From Pseudomonas alloputida (GTDB taxonomy: Bacteria; Pseudomonadota; Gammaproteobacteria; Pseudomonadales; Pseudomonadaceae): DNA of 64,000 nucleotides. The notes beneath the pieces were generated by a model that was not told the DNA's origin, searched no databases, and saw nothing but the letters and a program-made list of their open reading frames with translations. Location: assembly GCF_021283545.2 (NCBI RefSeq), contig NZ_CP128540.1, positions 2,825,501 through 2,889,500 of the forward strand. Reading direction: 5' to 3'. Positions 43,051-52,529 of this stretch are shown here, in pieces. Both the position numbers and the translations under genes were made by a program. Each line of letters opens with the position of its first letter. Within the stretch, counting starts at the first letter, position 1.

Positions 43051-45722
43051 TATAAAACCTCGCCGATAGCAGTGTGTAGGGCACTCAGTTCTTCCTGCTC
43101 TTCATAGGGTTTGATATTTTTATGAGTTCGGAAGCAGCTACGTTTGCACCACTTCTCTAAAGCGTCATCTTCCAGAATGTAGATTATGAGTGTCAGGATG
43201 ACTCCGATCCAAAATGCACCTAATACTAAACGTGCAAGCAGTAGGCGAGCAGCTTGTGTTCCCAGTTTGTTGGCGAGCGCGCCCATGGATGTTGTCATCA
43301 TTCTCACAAGTTTTGTTTTGGCATTCTGAGATAGATGGTCAAAAAGAGGTTTTGCGATTGCAATGGCTGTTCCTGCTTCCGCCAGCGAGATTGTAATAGT
43401 TGCCAGTGCCCGCGATGCGTATGCAAGTGCCAGCGTTCCAGGTTTTTTGGTACTATGTTTGGTAAGGTTTTGCTGGCGGTATATTAACTGCTGAGCCGCA
43501 TCGGCGAAGTCCCACCAGGCGAGTACGAAACCACCTGTCACAGCTAAACTGGCGCCCCATAGTTTCAAACGCCCTAAAGCGGCCGCTGCTCCTCGTCCGG
43601 TCACACTGTTCGCGCCGTACCGCGCGACCACCTGATCCACGTAACTGGCTCCAACTTCGAAGCCCGCCGCAGCCGTAGTCATCGCGGCCGCCAGAAGTTC
43701 GGTCTTCACCCGCGCATCACTGTCAGGCAATTCGCGCGCTTTGAAGGCCATCAGCATCCCCTCCAGCAGGCACACCAGCCCAGAAACACGCACTTTGTAG
43801 AAGTCACTGTTCCGGGCCTGCATCAACCCTTCAGCCCAAGCCTGGTCGAGGTACCTTGATACCTGGCCTGCGCTGCGTTGTGGGTTGATGGGCTGCCCGC
43901 TACGTGCAGCTTCACTCAGGCGAATATCGACAGCCGTTTCATGCACCGAAGCGAACAAAGTCAGCCGCAAACCCTGGTGCAGCGCGCGGTCCATGCTGTT
44001 GGGGGTGGCGGTGCGCAGCACTTGCCGCCCCAGCGCGACGTACCAGGCATACAGGCCGATGCTGGCCGTGCTGCTCTGTGCCTGCATCTGTTCGTACAGG
44101 GTGTTGATGCGCCCAAAGGCATTGGCAGCGGCATGGGCTTGCCTGGCAAGCGCTTCCGGCAGGGCGAAGGATGACGCTGACGGCGGTTCGGCCTTGGCGG
44201 CTTCCAGCAGCGCCGCCAGTTCTTCCCGCAGGTCCTCCTGGTTGTAGGTGATGCCGCGTATTGCCAGGTTGCCCCGGTCTGCCACGTCACTGCGCCACCA
44301 GTGGTCCAGTACCTTCGTGCCCCCTTCACTCAACTCCATGCCGATCACGCACTGGCCGGTCTGTTCGGCAAAGGCCAGGCCGTTGATGAGGTCGGCGTTG
44401 TCGTAGCGGTCCAGCGCTTGCAATAAGCGTTCGCTGACCACCCAGCGGGTATGGTCGTTGGCGCGGTCTTCGGCGGCTTGCTGGGCGTGTTGCATGGCCT
44501 GCTCGAAACCGTCGAGCTGATCGTGCATGGCCTGGCGGTCGACCAGGTGGCCGTATTTCTGATCGAACCGCTTGCGGAACTCGCCGGCATCCTGACGGGC
44601 CTGGACTTTGCTGCGGACGCCGCGCTCGAACTGCGCCATGTGCGGCTTCAGGCGTTCATCATGGGCATCGGCCTGTTGCCTGGCCCGTTCGGAGAACAAG
44701 TAGATCTCGGGATGCAGGTGGAGCTGGTTGCGGACTTTTTCGGCCATGACTTCGCGCTTGACGATCTCCTCGGCCACCATCTGTGGGTAGAGTTTTTCGA
44801 TTTCCAGGAACGACTGCGCGACCAGAAGCTTGCGCTCGTTGTCCACGCCGGGTTCAACGGTGCGTTCCAGCCATTTCGTTTTCACATCATCGACGGCGGC
44901 ATTGCGCCAGGCGTTGAGCTCCTGGGTAATGCCGATGGCATCTTCGATGACGATGGCGGCGCCACGGGGTTTGGTCTGGTTCACCGGCGGCGCCAGGGCC
45001 AGGCGTGAGGCGTGGGGCGAGACGATCTGGTCGTTGTTGAACGGCTGCAGGTCCAGTAGCGCCTGCAGGTCGGCATCGTCCTGGGCCTTGAAGTCGGCTA
45101 CCCAGTTCAGTTGGTCGTGCTTGAGCACATGGGGCTGCGGCGGGGCGTCGGAGGGCTGGATGAAGCGGGCGATATCGATGGCGGGCAGGCTGTTGCGGTA
45201 TTCGTCTTCGAGGAGGCGGTAGTTGTCGAGCAGGCGCGGAGTGAGTGGGGAAGGGCTAAAAAGCGGACGCAGTTCCTGGATGTCGTCGAGGTCGTAGAGG
45301 GTGATGGTCCAGCCGAAGCTGCGGATGATGTCATCCAGATTGCCAGTGAGGGGGGCGGGCTCCCACGGTGCGTCGGCGCTGATGTACAGCAGCGAACCAT
45401 TGGGTGCCACGCGGTACTGGCTGTGCCATTCGTAGGCCGGCGCGCTATGGCGCTTGATCAGCAGGTAGAGAAAGCCCTCGCGCAAAGGGCGGATGGCGTA
45501 GCTGGAATGGGTCAGCTCGCCGACCTCCTGGAACGGGCTGAGATAGCTCGGCAATTTGGGCAGGCGGGCACGTTGTGCCGGGTTGCCGCCGACGGCGGCG
45601 TAGCGCAGGGGCAGCAGTTCGAAGCGGCGGGTGCAGTCGGCGACGGGGCTGTTGCGCAGGGCCGGGCGGTAGCCGGAGGTGATGCGCCTGCATAGTTCGA
45701 GGGTTTCGCTGAGTGAGTCCAT
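43050..45722 (-). CDS. T6SS membrane-disrupting effector, VasX / BTH_I2691-like
   Basis: 890 residues, no signal peptide. The N-terminal 180 or so residues (RFELLPLRYAAV, GELTHSSYAIRPLREGFLYLL, YRVAPNGSLLYI, TLYDLDDIQELRPLF) match my memory of the Toxin_VIX/VasX-N family. A long helical, charged middle follows, then a C-terminal third with three hydrophobic stretches (LWGASLAVTGGFVLAWW; ALATITISLAEAGTAIAI; LLARLVLGAFWIGVILTLIIYI), as in colicin-like pore formers. Gene order VgrG-DUF4123-toxin-immunity supports delivery by a type VI secretion system. The exact lethal mechanism is inferred. Confidence 0.75.
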   Translation of the reverse strand: MDSLSETLELCRRITSGYRPALRNSPVADCTRRFELLPLRYAAVGGNPAQRARLPKLPSYLSPFQEVGELTHSSYAIRPLREGFLYLLIKRHSAPAYEWHSQYRVAPNGSLLYISADAPWEPAPLTGNLDDIIRSFGWTITLYDLDDIQELRPLFSPSPLTPRLLDNYRLLEDEYRNSLPAIDIARFIQPSDAPPQPHVLKHDQLNWVADFKAQDDADLQALLDLQPFNNDQIVSPHASRLALAPPVNQTKPRGAAIVIEDAIGITQELNAWRNAAVDDVKTKWLERTVEPGVDNERKLLVAQSFLEIEKLYPQMVAEEIVKREVMAEKVRNQLHLHPEIYLFSERARQQADAHDERLKPHMAQFERGVRSKVQARQDAGEFRKRFDQKYGHLVDRQAMHDQLDGFEQAMQHAQQAAEDRANDHTRWVVSERLLQALDRYDNADLINGLAFAEQTGQCVIGMELSEGGTKVLDHWWRSDVADRGNLAIRGITYNQEDLREELAALLEAAKAEPPSASSFALPEALARQAHAAANAFGRINTLYEQMQAQSSTASIGLYAWYVALGRQVLRTATPNSMDRALHQGLRLTLFASVHETAVDIRLSEAARSGQPINPQRSAGQVSRYLDQAWAEGLMQARNSDFYKVRVSGLVCLLEGMLMAFKARELPDSDARVKTELLAAAMTTAAAGFEVGASYVDQVVARYGANSVTGRGAAAALGRLKLWGASLAVTGGFVLAWWDFADAAQQLIYRQQNLTKHSTKKPGTLALAYASRALATITISLAEAGTAIAIAKPLFDHLSQNAKTKLVRMMTTSMGALANKLGTQAARLLLARLVLGAFWIGVILTLIIYILEDDALEKWCKRSCFRTHKNIKPYEEQEELSALHTAIGEVL

Positions 45723-45736
45723 GGTTGTGTTGTGCC

Positions 45737-46615
45737 TCAGTCCTTGGTGCGCAGGCAGCGCTGCACGTTGTCCATCAGGGATGTCTGCTGCTCGCGCGTG
45801 GCGGCAATCGCCTCCTGCCAGGCTGGCGAGCTACTGAGCTGTTCGCCACCACGAGCCAGCATCAGCACATAGCTGATAAGGTCTTCTTCTCGCCCCAGGC
45901 CTTGTGCGCGCGCCTGATCCAGATAGTGCTGAATCAAGCCAACCCGTGTGCCGTGGCAGGCAGCGTGCAAGGACGGGCAGGACTGCTCGTTCTTGAGCAA
46001 CTCGGCAAGTTGAAAGCTCAGCGGGTCACCCGCCAGTTCGGCCCAACACGCTTCGTTCAACGTGATTGGCGGACAGTGCGTGGATTGAGGCTGATCACCG
46101 CCGGATATCTGCATCCACAACCGCTTGCTCGGGTGCGCCACGGGGGCCCACCAGTGATGGATGGGGGCCAGCCATTCGCTAACCCCAGGCAGCTCACGGT
46201 GCCTGTCCAGCACTAGCAGAGCCGCGGCGGTGTGGAAGCGCAACAGGTACGAGTGGCCGTCCGTGCCCGTGACGATGTTGGCGTGGCTCAAGTGTCCGGC
46301 GAGCCGGGCAGCGGGAAGCGCGCTGACTATCCAGCCGCACACGGCGCCAGCAGCACCTTGTTCAAGTTGCCACTGGAAGTCGTACTGGGCCGAGACATCG
46401 GAACCGAGGCGCGAACCGAACAACCAAGGGCCTGCTGTCCGCAGGTTGCTGAACTGGGCTTGCTGCAGCAGTGGCCAGCAGCGGCCCGTGTAGTGCCCGG
46501 TCAGTTGTTCTTGCACCTTGGGTGTCAAATTGGCCATTTCCACGATGGCGCTGAGGCGATAGTGATCGGATGCCCGCAGCACATCGACCATTGCTCTGAC
46601 AAATGGGCTGGGCAT
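45737..46615 (-). CDS. DUF4123 T6SS adaptor (Tap/TEC type)
   Basis: 292 residues. Central phrases ARPLL-like GRCWPLLQQAQFSNLRTAGPWLF and YLLRFHTAAALLVLDRHRELPGV belong to DUF4123, the chaperone family that loads a particular effector onto its VgrG. The ATG at 46615 overlaps the vgrG stop (TGATG), and the toxin gene begins 14 nt downstream, exactly between spike and cargo as expected. Confidence 0.85.
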   Translation of the reverse strand: MPSPFVRAMVDVLRASDHYRLSAIVEMANLTPKVQEQLTGHYTGRCWPLLQQAQFSNLRTAGPWLFGSRLGSDVSAQYDFQWQLEQGAAGAVCGWIVSALPAARLAGHLSHANIVTGTDGHSYLLRFHTAAALLVLDRHRELPGVSEWLAPIHHWWAPVAHPSKRLWMQISGGDQPQSTHCPPITLNEACWAELAGDPLSFQLAELLKNEQSCPSLHAACHGTRVGLIQHYLDQARAQGLGREEDLISYVLMLARGGEQLSSSPAWQEAIAATREQQTSLMDNVQRCLRTKD

Positions 46616-48792
46616 CAGCTTGCTCCTTCCATGCGAATGATGGTGTGGCCGTCGGCGATCGCCTTGAGCAGGCAGCTGAGGCAAATGGGTTCGCCAGGCG
46701 CTGGTACGCCAGACGTTGAAGTGACGCGATTGCTACCCGTAGCCTGCTGGCTGACAGGCCCTTTGAAGGCCAGCGCCAGGCCGTCCAGCGTTATACCGGC
46801 GCCGTCTACTCTCAAAAGCCCTGCGGGGCTGCGGATCGTCAGGCTTTCGCTGACCTGGATGTCATAAACCTTGGTGGTGTGCCGGATGGCTTCGCCCGTT
46901 TGCAACGTGCTGTGACCGGCAACGACCTGTTCGCGGTGGCCGCCGATTTCTACCGTGTGGTTTGCCTTGGTGATGTCCTGCCGGTGGTTCCCTACCTGTT
47001 CGATTCGGTCCTTGCCTGTGGTGATCCTGTGGTTGCGGCCGATGCTCAGGCTGTCGTCGTTGCCGATTTCGTGTACCCGGTTCTGGCCGATGCCAACAGA
47101 CTCGTCACGGGCAATGTCTTCGCGACGGTCCTGACCGATCGAAATCGTCTCGTCTCGTTCGACGCGTTCGGTACGATCGTTACCCACGCGTGTGGTTTCG
47201 TCGTGCTTGACGATGTTGTTCTGGTCCCGCTCGGCATGAATGAACACCTCCTGCCGACCCAGTTCATCCTCGAAGCGCAGCTCGTTGAAGCCTTCGCCTT
47301 TATGGGTCTGGCTCTTGATGGTCATGCGCGTCTTGTGCTCGGGCAGGTCATAGGGCGGCAACTGGTTACCGCAATAGGTGCGCCCGGTGATCATCGGCTG
47401 GTCCGGGTCGGCGTTGACGTACTGGATGATCACATCCTGGCCGATGCGCGGGATGGCCATCGAACCCCAGCTGCCCCCCGCCCAACCTTGCGACACGCGC
47501 ACCCAGCAGGAGCTGAACTCGTTGTTTTCGCTTTCCCGGTCCCAAGGAAAGCTCACTTTCACCCGGCCCCATTGGTCGCAATAGATTTCCTCGCCCTTGG
47601 GCCCGACCACCGTCGCCATGTGCGGGCCGTCGATGCGTGGCTTGGGCAGGGGGGCCGGGCGCCATTCGGTCCTGCCGGGAACCAGCAATGCTTCCTGTTT
47701 GTAGCGGGTGCCTTGCTGCGAGTCGGCGGCCTCTTCCTGCAGGCTGGTGAACTGGGTGCCTTCGTGATGCACGCTGACCGTGCGCCAGTGCACGTTGAGG
47801 TCTTCACGCGGGTGCTCGATGAGGGTGAAGCTCAGCCCCGGTTGCAGGCGCACATCGTCGCCTTCCACTTCGGCAATGCGTGCATCATGGCGCAGGGCCG
47901 TGAGGCGGGTGGCAGTGAACGGAACCCCGACCGCATCACGCTTGTATCGGCCGGGGTAGTCGAAGCGCTCATAGTTCAGCGATTGATGGGTGTTGCTATT
48001 GTCGTAAGCCTGGTGTTCCTGACGGTATTGTGGATGAGTGAAGGTGTAGTCCCGTTGCACCTGCCGCGCTGTTCGAACCTGTTCGCTGTAACGCAAGCGC
48101 CGCAGGCAAGGCCTGGCCTGATCGCCGCCTCCAACGGATCGGTACAGCACCTGATCGGGGCCCACGTCGTCATTGTGAAACCCTTCATCCTCATCATCGG
48201 TCTTGATGGCCCCCCGGCTGATCTGGCCCAGCGCCAGCAGCCGGTCAGTGATGATTAGCAAGTGCTGTTTCGGCGTGTGGTCGAAGCGGTAGACAATGCC
48301 TTCCTCGGCGGCCAGGCGGGCCATGAAGTCGAGGTCTGTTTCACCGGCCTGCACGCAAAATTCGCGCACCTGATGCGGGTCGAGACACTTGAGCTCGTAG
48401 GCATTCACGCCCTGGCGCTTGAGCATGATCTCGAGAATCTGCGGCACGGTTTTCTGCTGGAAGATGCGCCAGTTCGAGCGCAGCCCGGCGCGGGCCAGCA
48501 CGGGCTCGACCAGTGCCCGGTAACGGGTGCGATCGAAGCCTGTTTCTCCCTGGCTGAAGGTGCTGACCAGGCCGTGCACGTAGCGCAACGGGCGCTCACC
48601 CTGCCAGAGGGTGAAGAGCACCGGTTTGTCGAGGAGCTGGGCGAAGTCGACATCGTCTTCGAAACTGACCAGCTCCAGTTGTAGTCGGAACGGGGAGCTG
48701 ATGGCTTCGTCCAGTTCGAACGACACCACCTCAAACTCGCTACGGCCAACCAGCGGCTGGAAAGTGAAGCGCAGATCGGATTGGCTGGGCAT
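46615..48792 (-). CDS. vgrG: VgrG (TssI) type VI secretion spike protein
   Basis: 725 residues. N-terminal gp27-like domain (FEVVSFELDEAISSPFRLQLELVSFEDDVD; GRPLRYVHGLVSTF-like), the gp5 OB fold (ATVVGPKGEEIYCDQWGRVKVSFPWDRE), the conserved SCWVRVSQGWAGGSWG and IPRIGQDVIIQYVNADPDQPMITG, then a repetitive beta-helix needle (VGNDRTERVERDETISIG..). A 60-residue C-terminal extension ends with a CLSC pair and is probably the docking point for the DUF4123 adaptor. It starts 13 nt after dotU. Confidence 0.95.
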   Translation of the reverse strand: MPSQSDLRFTFQPLVGRSEFEVVSFELDEAISSPFRLQLELVSFEDDVDFAQLLDKPVLFTLWQGERPLRYVHGLVSTFSQGETGFDRTRYRALVEPVLARAGLRSNWRIFQQKTVPQILEIMLKRQGVNAYELKCLDPHQVREFCVQAGETDLDFMARLAAEEGIVYRFDHTPKQHLLIITDRLLALGQISRGAIKTDDEDEGFHNDDVGPDQVLYRSVGGGDQARPCLRRLRYSEQVRTARQVQRDYTFTHPQYRQEHQAYDNSNTHQSLNYERFDYPGRYKRDAVGVPFTATRLTALRHDARIAEVEGDDVRLQPGLSFTLIEHPREDLNVHWRTVSVHHEGTQFTSLQEEAADSQQGTRYKQEALLVPGRTEWRPAPLPKPRIDGPHMATVVGPKGEEIYCDQWGRVKVSFPWDRESENNEFSSCWVRVSQGWAGGSWGSMAIPRIGQDVIIQYVNADPDQPMITGRTYCGNQLPPYDLPEHKTRMTIKSQTHKGEGFNELRFEDELGRQEVFIHAERDQNNIVKHDETTRVGNDRTERVERDETISIGQDRREDIARDESVGIGQNRVHEIGNDDSLSIGRNHRITTGKDRIEQVGNHRQDITKANHTVEIGGHREQVVAGHSTLQTGEAIRHTTKVYDIQVSESLTIRSPAGLLRVDGAGITLDGLALAFKGPVSQQATGSNRVTSTSGVPAPGEPICLSCLLKAIADGHTIIRMEGAS

Positions 48793-48805
48793 GTGGCGTC
48801 CCCCG

Positions 48806-49654
48806 TTACTGCTGCAGAATGGCGTTGAGCGATTCGACGACTTCGGCGGTTAGCAGGTCGAGGCGGTAGCTGTAGTAGCTGTAGGCGCAGACCATGGCGA
48901 TGACCGAGATGACCAGCGGGGTCCACCAGGGCCACTGCCAGCGGCGCATACGGTGGGGGCAATGGACGACGTTGCTATAGGGGTCGCTCACTGTTTCCGG
49001 CGTGGGGCCACGCAGTTGGCGAATGACCTTGTGCATCCGGCTGATCAACGCGCGAAGGATTTCATCGCCCTTGGGGTCAAGGGCGTATTTGCCTTGCAGG
49101 CCCAGGCAAAAGCAGAAGTACAGGAACTCCAGCACATCCTGGAATTCCTTTGGCGATTGCATGATGCGCTCGAGCAGCACGAAGATCTTTTCGCCGCCCT
49201 GGGTTTCGTCGTGGAAGATGCTCAGCAGCGGTTCGTGGCTCCAGCACGAGTTCTGGCCCCAGGGGCGGGTCATCACGGCCTCGTCCAGGTGCAGGCACAA
49301 GGCGTAGGAATAGACTTCCTGATGGACCGCGCAATAGCCGTGCTGTCGCATTTCCTCGCGGATAGTACCGATCTGCGTTTGCACGGTCTTGTGCACGAAC
49401 TGGATGTTGGGCAGGTCATCCAGTGTGCGCAGGCGAATGACCAGGCCGAACAGCTGGCTTGCCGCGTCGAGCATGAGGTTGTCGTAGCCGCCGCGTAGCT
49501 GAAAGTCCGGGTCGGCCGGGTAGCTGGTCAGATCTGTTGCGTATTCAGGACCCGCGCCACCAGGAGGCCGTGGGGTTTCATTTGTGTCTTCAAGCAGGAT
49601 TGGCTTTTGGTGGGCGGGCACTGGTTTGCCAGTGCGGTCGGACTCTTTGGGCAT
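48806..49654 (-). CDS. tssL: DotU/TssL-family T6SS membrane protein
   Basis: 282 residues: DUF2077/DotU domain with LFGLVIRLRTLDD, CLHLDEAVMTRPWGQNSCW, SIFHDETQGGEKIFVLLERIM and YFCFCLGLQGKY, then a C-terminal membrane helix (WTPLVISVIAMVCAYSYYSY). TssL is part of the T6SS membrane complex with TssM and TssJ, neither of which is in the window. A lone tssL in a vgrG island is uncommon and may be a duplicate of the main-cluster copy. First gene of the island. Confidence 0.9.
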   Translation of the reverse strand: MPKESDRTGKPVPAHQKPILLEDTNETPRPPGGAGPEYATDLTSYPADPDFQLRGGYDNLMLDAASQLFGLVIRLRTLDDLPNIQFVHKTVQTQIGTIREEMRQHGYCAVHQEVYSYALCLHLDEAVMTRPWGQNSCWSHEPLLSIFHDETQGGEKIFVLLERIMQSPKEFQDVLEFLYFCFCLGLQGKYALDPKGDEILRALISRMHKVIRQLRGPTPETVSDPYSNVVHCPHRMRRWQWPWWTPLVISVIAMVCAYSYYSYRLDLLTAEVVESLNAILQQ

Positions 49655-49871
49655 CCTTGATCCTCGTCTCTTGGCAGGTCAAACACTCGCAGTGCACCTA
49701 CTTCCATGCGGCCGGGCGCAAGCATTTGCGAAAGTTTGAAGCCTAACGAGGAATCAATTTTTGAGACAGATTGAAACTTCCTAATGCGTTGTAAGAAGTT
49801 TCGCTAAAAGTTGTTTTTAAGTGTTTCTTGTCAAAAAAATGATGTTTTGTACAGGTAGGGAAGGCAAAGCA

Positions 49872-49885
49872 TGAAACCGGTTTCA
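49872..49885. promoter_or_regulatory. PtxS operator upstream of gad
   Basis: TGAAACCGGTTTCA, the known PtxS palindrome. It overlaps the -35 of a sigma70-type promoter (TTTCAA 49881-49886, 17-nt spacer, TAGATT 49904-49909), so PtxS would block gad transcription until 2-ketogluconate is present. It lies in the 350-bp gap 49655-50004; the AT-rich left part probably holds the promoter of the T6SS island. Confidence 0.9.
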
Positions 49886-50004
49886 AAACCTTTCTGAACG
49901 CGCTAGATTATTCGGCTGTCTCTTGATGGCCTATCAAGATCACCTCTCAATTGAAAATCAGATGGCGCTTATCAAGGCCGCCCCACAGCCGATGAGGATT
50001 CGCA

Positions 50005-50735
50005 ATGCCTGAGCATGCCCCAGACAACCCGCGCAGGGATTTTCTGCGCAAGACCTTGACCCTGATCCCTGTCGTTACCGTGGCCAGCACGGGCCTTGGC
50101 GCAGGCGCCAGCCAGCTGCTTGCGGCCCCGCAACAGCAACCGAACGTGCCCGCCACGCCACCTGCGGGCGACTATCGACCGACATTCTTCAGCGCCGAGG
50201 AGTGGGCTTTTGTCCAGGCTGCCGTGTCGCGCATCATCCCGGCCGATGAGCTTGGCCCAGGGGCACTCGAAGCGGGTGCCGCCGAGTTCATCGACCGCCA
50301 GATGAATACCCCCTACGCGACTGGCGCACAGTGGTACATGCAAGGGCCGTTCAACGCCGACGCCCCGCCCGAACTGGGCTACCAGCTGCAGCTCAGCCCG
50401 CAACAAATCTACCGCCTGCCGTGGATGGCTGGTGCAAGGCCAATGGTGGACAGGTTTTTGCTGCGCAAGATAGCGCTACCCGGGACCGCATTCTCAGCAA
50501 ATTGGAGGCAGGAGAGCTGGTTTTCGAATCCGTTCCGGCCAAGGTGTTCTTCAGCCTGCTGGTGCAAAACACGCGTGAAGGGTTCTTCTGCGACCCGATT
50601 CATGGCGGCAACAAAGGAATGGTCGGCTGGACTCAGATCGGCTTCCCCGGCGCCCGCGCCGATTTCATGGACTGGGTCGAGCGCAATGAGCCTTACCCGT
50701 TCCCGGCTGTATCGATCCGTGGTGAGAGGGCCTGA
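50005..50735 (+). pseudogene. Gluconate 2-dehydrogenase gamma subunit, frameshifted
   Basis: Small subunit of the periplasmic flavin gluconate dehydrogenase. Tat signal [17 protein letters not shown], then [37 protein letters not shown] and [12 protein letters not shown] up to base 50418 in one frame. From about 50421 the family sequence continues in the -1 frame ([11 protein letters not shown] ... [24 protein letters not shown] ... [14 protein letters not shown]) to a TGA at 50733-50735, 3 nt before the next gene. As written, translation leaves the frame after residue 138 and reads a foreign 110-residue tail into the next gene. The break looks like a short deletion where relatives have a few more residues after QIYRL. 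A sequencing error cannot be excluded. Confidence 0.85.
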
Positions 50736-50738
50736 GGC

Positions 50739-52523
50739 ATGGCGACGGTGTTGAACAAAGTGGATGCGGTGATCGTCGGCTTCGGCTGGGCCGGTGCGAT
50801 CATGGCCAAAGAGCTGACCGAGGCCGGGCTGCACGTGGTAGCCCTGGAGCGGGGGCCGATGCAGGATACCTACCCCGAAGGCAGCTACCCGCAGGTGATC
50901 GATGAGCTGACCTACAGCGTGCGCAAGAAGCTGTTCGTCGATGTATCGAAAGAAACCGTCACTGTCCGCCATAGCGTGAATGACGTGGCATTGCCCAATC
51001 GCCAGCTGGGCGCATTCCTGCCGGGCAAGGGCGTGGGGGGCGCGGGCCTGCACTGGTCGGGTGTGCACTTCCGGGTCGACCCCGTCGAGTTGCGCCTGCG
51101 CAGCCACTATGAAGAGCGCTACGGGCGCACGTTCATTCCCGAAGGCATGACTATCCAGGACTTCGGCGTCAGTTACGAAGAGCTGGAGCCCTATTTCGAC
51201 TTTGCCGAAAAGGTCTTTGGCACTTCAGGCCAGGCCTGGACCGTCAAAGGCCAGGTGGTCGGTGAAGGGAAGGGCGGCAACCCCTATGCGCCGGACCGTT
51301 CCAACCCGTTCCCGCTGCCCGCGCAGAAGAACGTTGTATCGGCAAGGCTGTTCGAAAAGGCTGCCACCAGCCTGGGCTACAAACCCTACAACCTGCCGTC
51401 GGCCAACACGTCGGGGCCATACACCAACCCCTACGGGGCGCAGATGGGGCCTTGCAACTTCTGCGGTTTCTGCAGCGGCTACGTGTGTTACATGTACTCC
51501 AAGGCCTCGCCCAACGTGAATATCCTGCCGGCGCTGCGCCAGGTGCCCAACTTCGAGTTGCGGCCCAATGCCCATGTGCTGCGGGTGAACCTGGACGACA
51601 GCAAGCGCAGGGCCACCGGCGTGACCTACATCGATGCCCAGGGGCGCGAGGTGGAGCAGCCGGCAGAGCTGGTGATTCTGGCGGCGTTCCAGTTCAACAA
51701 CGTGCGTCTGATGCTGCTTTCCGGCATTGGCAAACCTTACGACCCGGTAAAGAACGAGGGTGTGGTCGGGCGTAACTTCGCCTATCAGAACATGGGTACA
51801 GTGAAGGCGTTCTTCGACAAGGACACCTACACCAACAACTTCATCGGCGCGGGTGGCAATGGCATTGCCATCGACGATTTCAACGCCGACAACTTCGACC
51901 ATGGCCCGCACGGCTTCGTCGGCGGTTCGCCAATGTGGGTGAACCAGGCCGGCAGCCGGCCGATTGCCGGTACCTCCAACCCGCCGGGCACTCCGGCCTG
52001 GGGCAGTGCCTGGAAGAAAGCCACGGCCGACTACTACACCCACCAGGTGTCGATGGACGCCCACGGCGCACACCAGTCCTACCGTGGCAATTACCTGGAC
52101 CTGGACCCCACCTACCGCGATGCCTACGGTCAGCCGCTGCTGCGCATGACGTTCGACTGGCAGGAAAACGACATCAAGATGAACCAGTTCATGGTCGACA
52201 AGCTGAGCAAGATCGCCCAGGCGATGAACCCCAAGGCCATTGCCGTGCTGGGCAAGCAGGTCAAGGACCACTTCAACACCACCAGTTACCAGACCACCCA
52301 CCTGAACGGTGGGGCGATCATGGGCACTGACCCCAAGACCAGTGCACTGAACCGCTACCTGCAAAGCTGGGACGTACACAACGTGTTCGTTCCGGGGGCT
52401 TCGGCGTTCCCGCAGGGGCTGGGTTACAACCCGACCGGGCTGGTGGCTGCGCTCACGTACTGGTCGGCCCGCGCCATCCGTGAGCAGTACCTGAAAAACC
52501 CCGGTCCGTTGGTCCAGGCTTGA
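50739..52523 (+). CDS. Gluconate 2-dehydrogenase flavoprotein subunit
   Basis: 594-residue GMC-type FAD dehydrogenase that oxidises gluconate to 2-ketogluconate in the periplasm. FAD-binding [23 protein letters not shown] at the N-terminus, [17 protein letters not shown], a Cys-rich stretch [16 protein letters not shown] near residue 240, and the C-terminal [12 protein letters not shown] ... [23 protein letters not shown] containing catalytic-base residues. No signal peptide: it is exported with the Tat-signal gamma subunit, so the frameshift there should also strand this intact subunit in the cytoplasm. Confidence 0.93.
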   Translation: MATVLNKVDAVIVGFGWAGAIMAKELTEAGLHVVALERGPMQDTYPEGSYPQVIDELTYSVRKKLFVDVSKETVTVRHSVNDVALPNRQLGAFLPGKGVGGAGLHWSGVHFRVDPVELRLRSHYEERYGRTFIPEGMTIQDFGVSYEELEPYFDFAEKVFGTSGQAWTVKGQVVGEGKGGNPYAPDRSNPFPLPAQKNVVSARLFEKAATSLGYKPYNLPSANTSGPYTNPYGAQMGPCNFCGFCSGYVCYMYSKASPNVNILPALRQVPNFELRPNAHVLRVNLDDSKRRATGVTYIDAQGREVEQPAELVILAAFQFNNVRLMLLSGIGKPYDPVKNEGVVGRNFAYQNMGTVKAFFDKDTYTNNFIGAGGNGIAIDDFNADNFDHGPHGFVGGSPMWVNQAGSRPIAGTSNPPGTPAWGSAWKKATADYYTHQVSMDAHGAHQSYRGNYLDLDPTYRDAYGQPLLRMTFDWQENDIKMNQFMVDKLSKIAQAMNPKAIAVLGKQVKDHFNTTSYQTTHLNGGAIMGTDPKTSALNRYLQSWDVHNVFVPGASAFPQGLGYNPTGLVAALTYWSARAIREQYLKNPGPLVQA

Positions 52524-52529
52524 GGAGCG

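Noticed and set aside
50405..50430. Programmed ribosomal frameshift in the gad gamma subunit
   Set aside because: No slippery heptamer or downstream stimulatory structure is evident; a simple deletion explains it.
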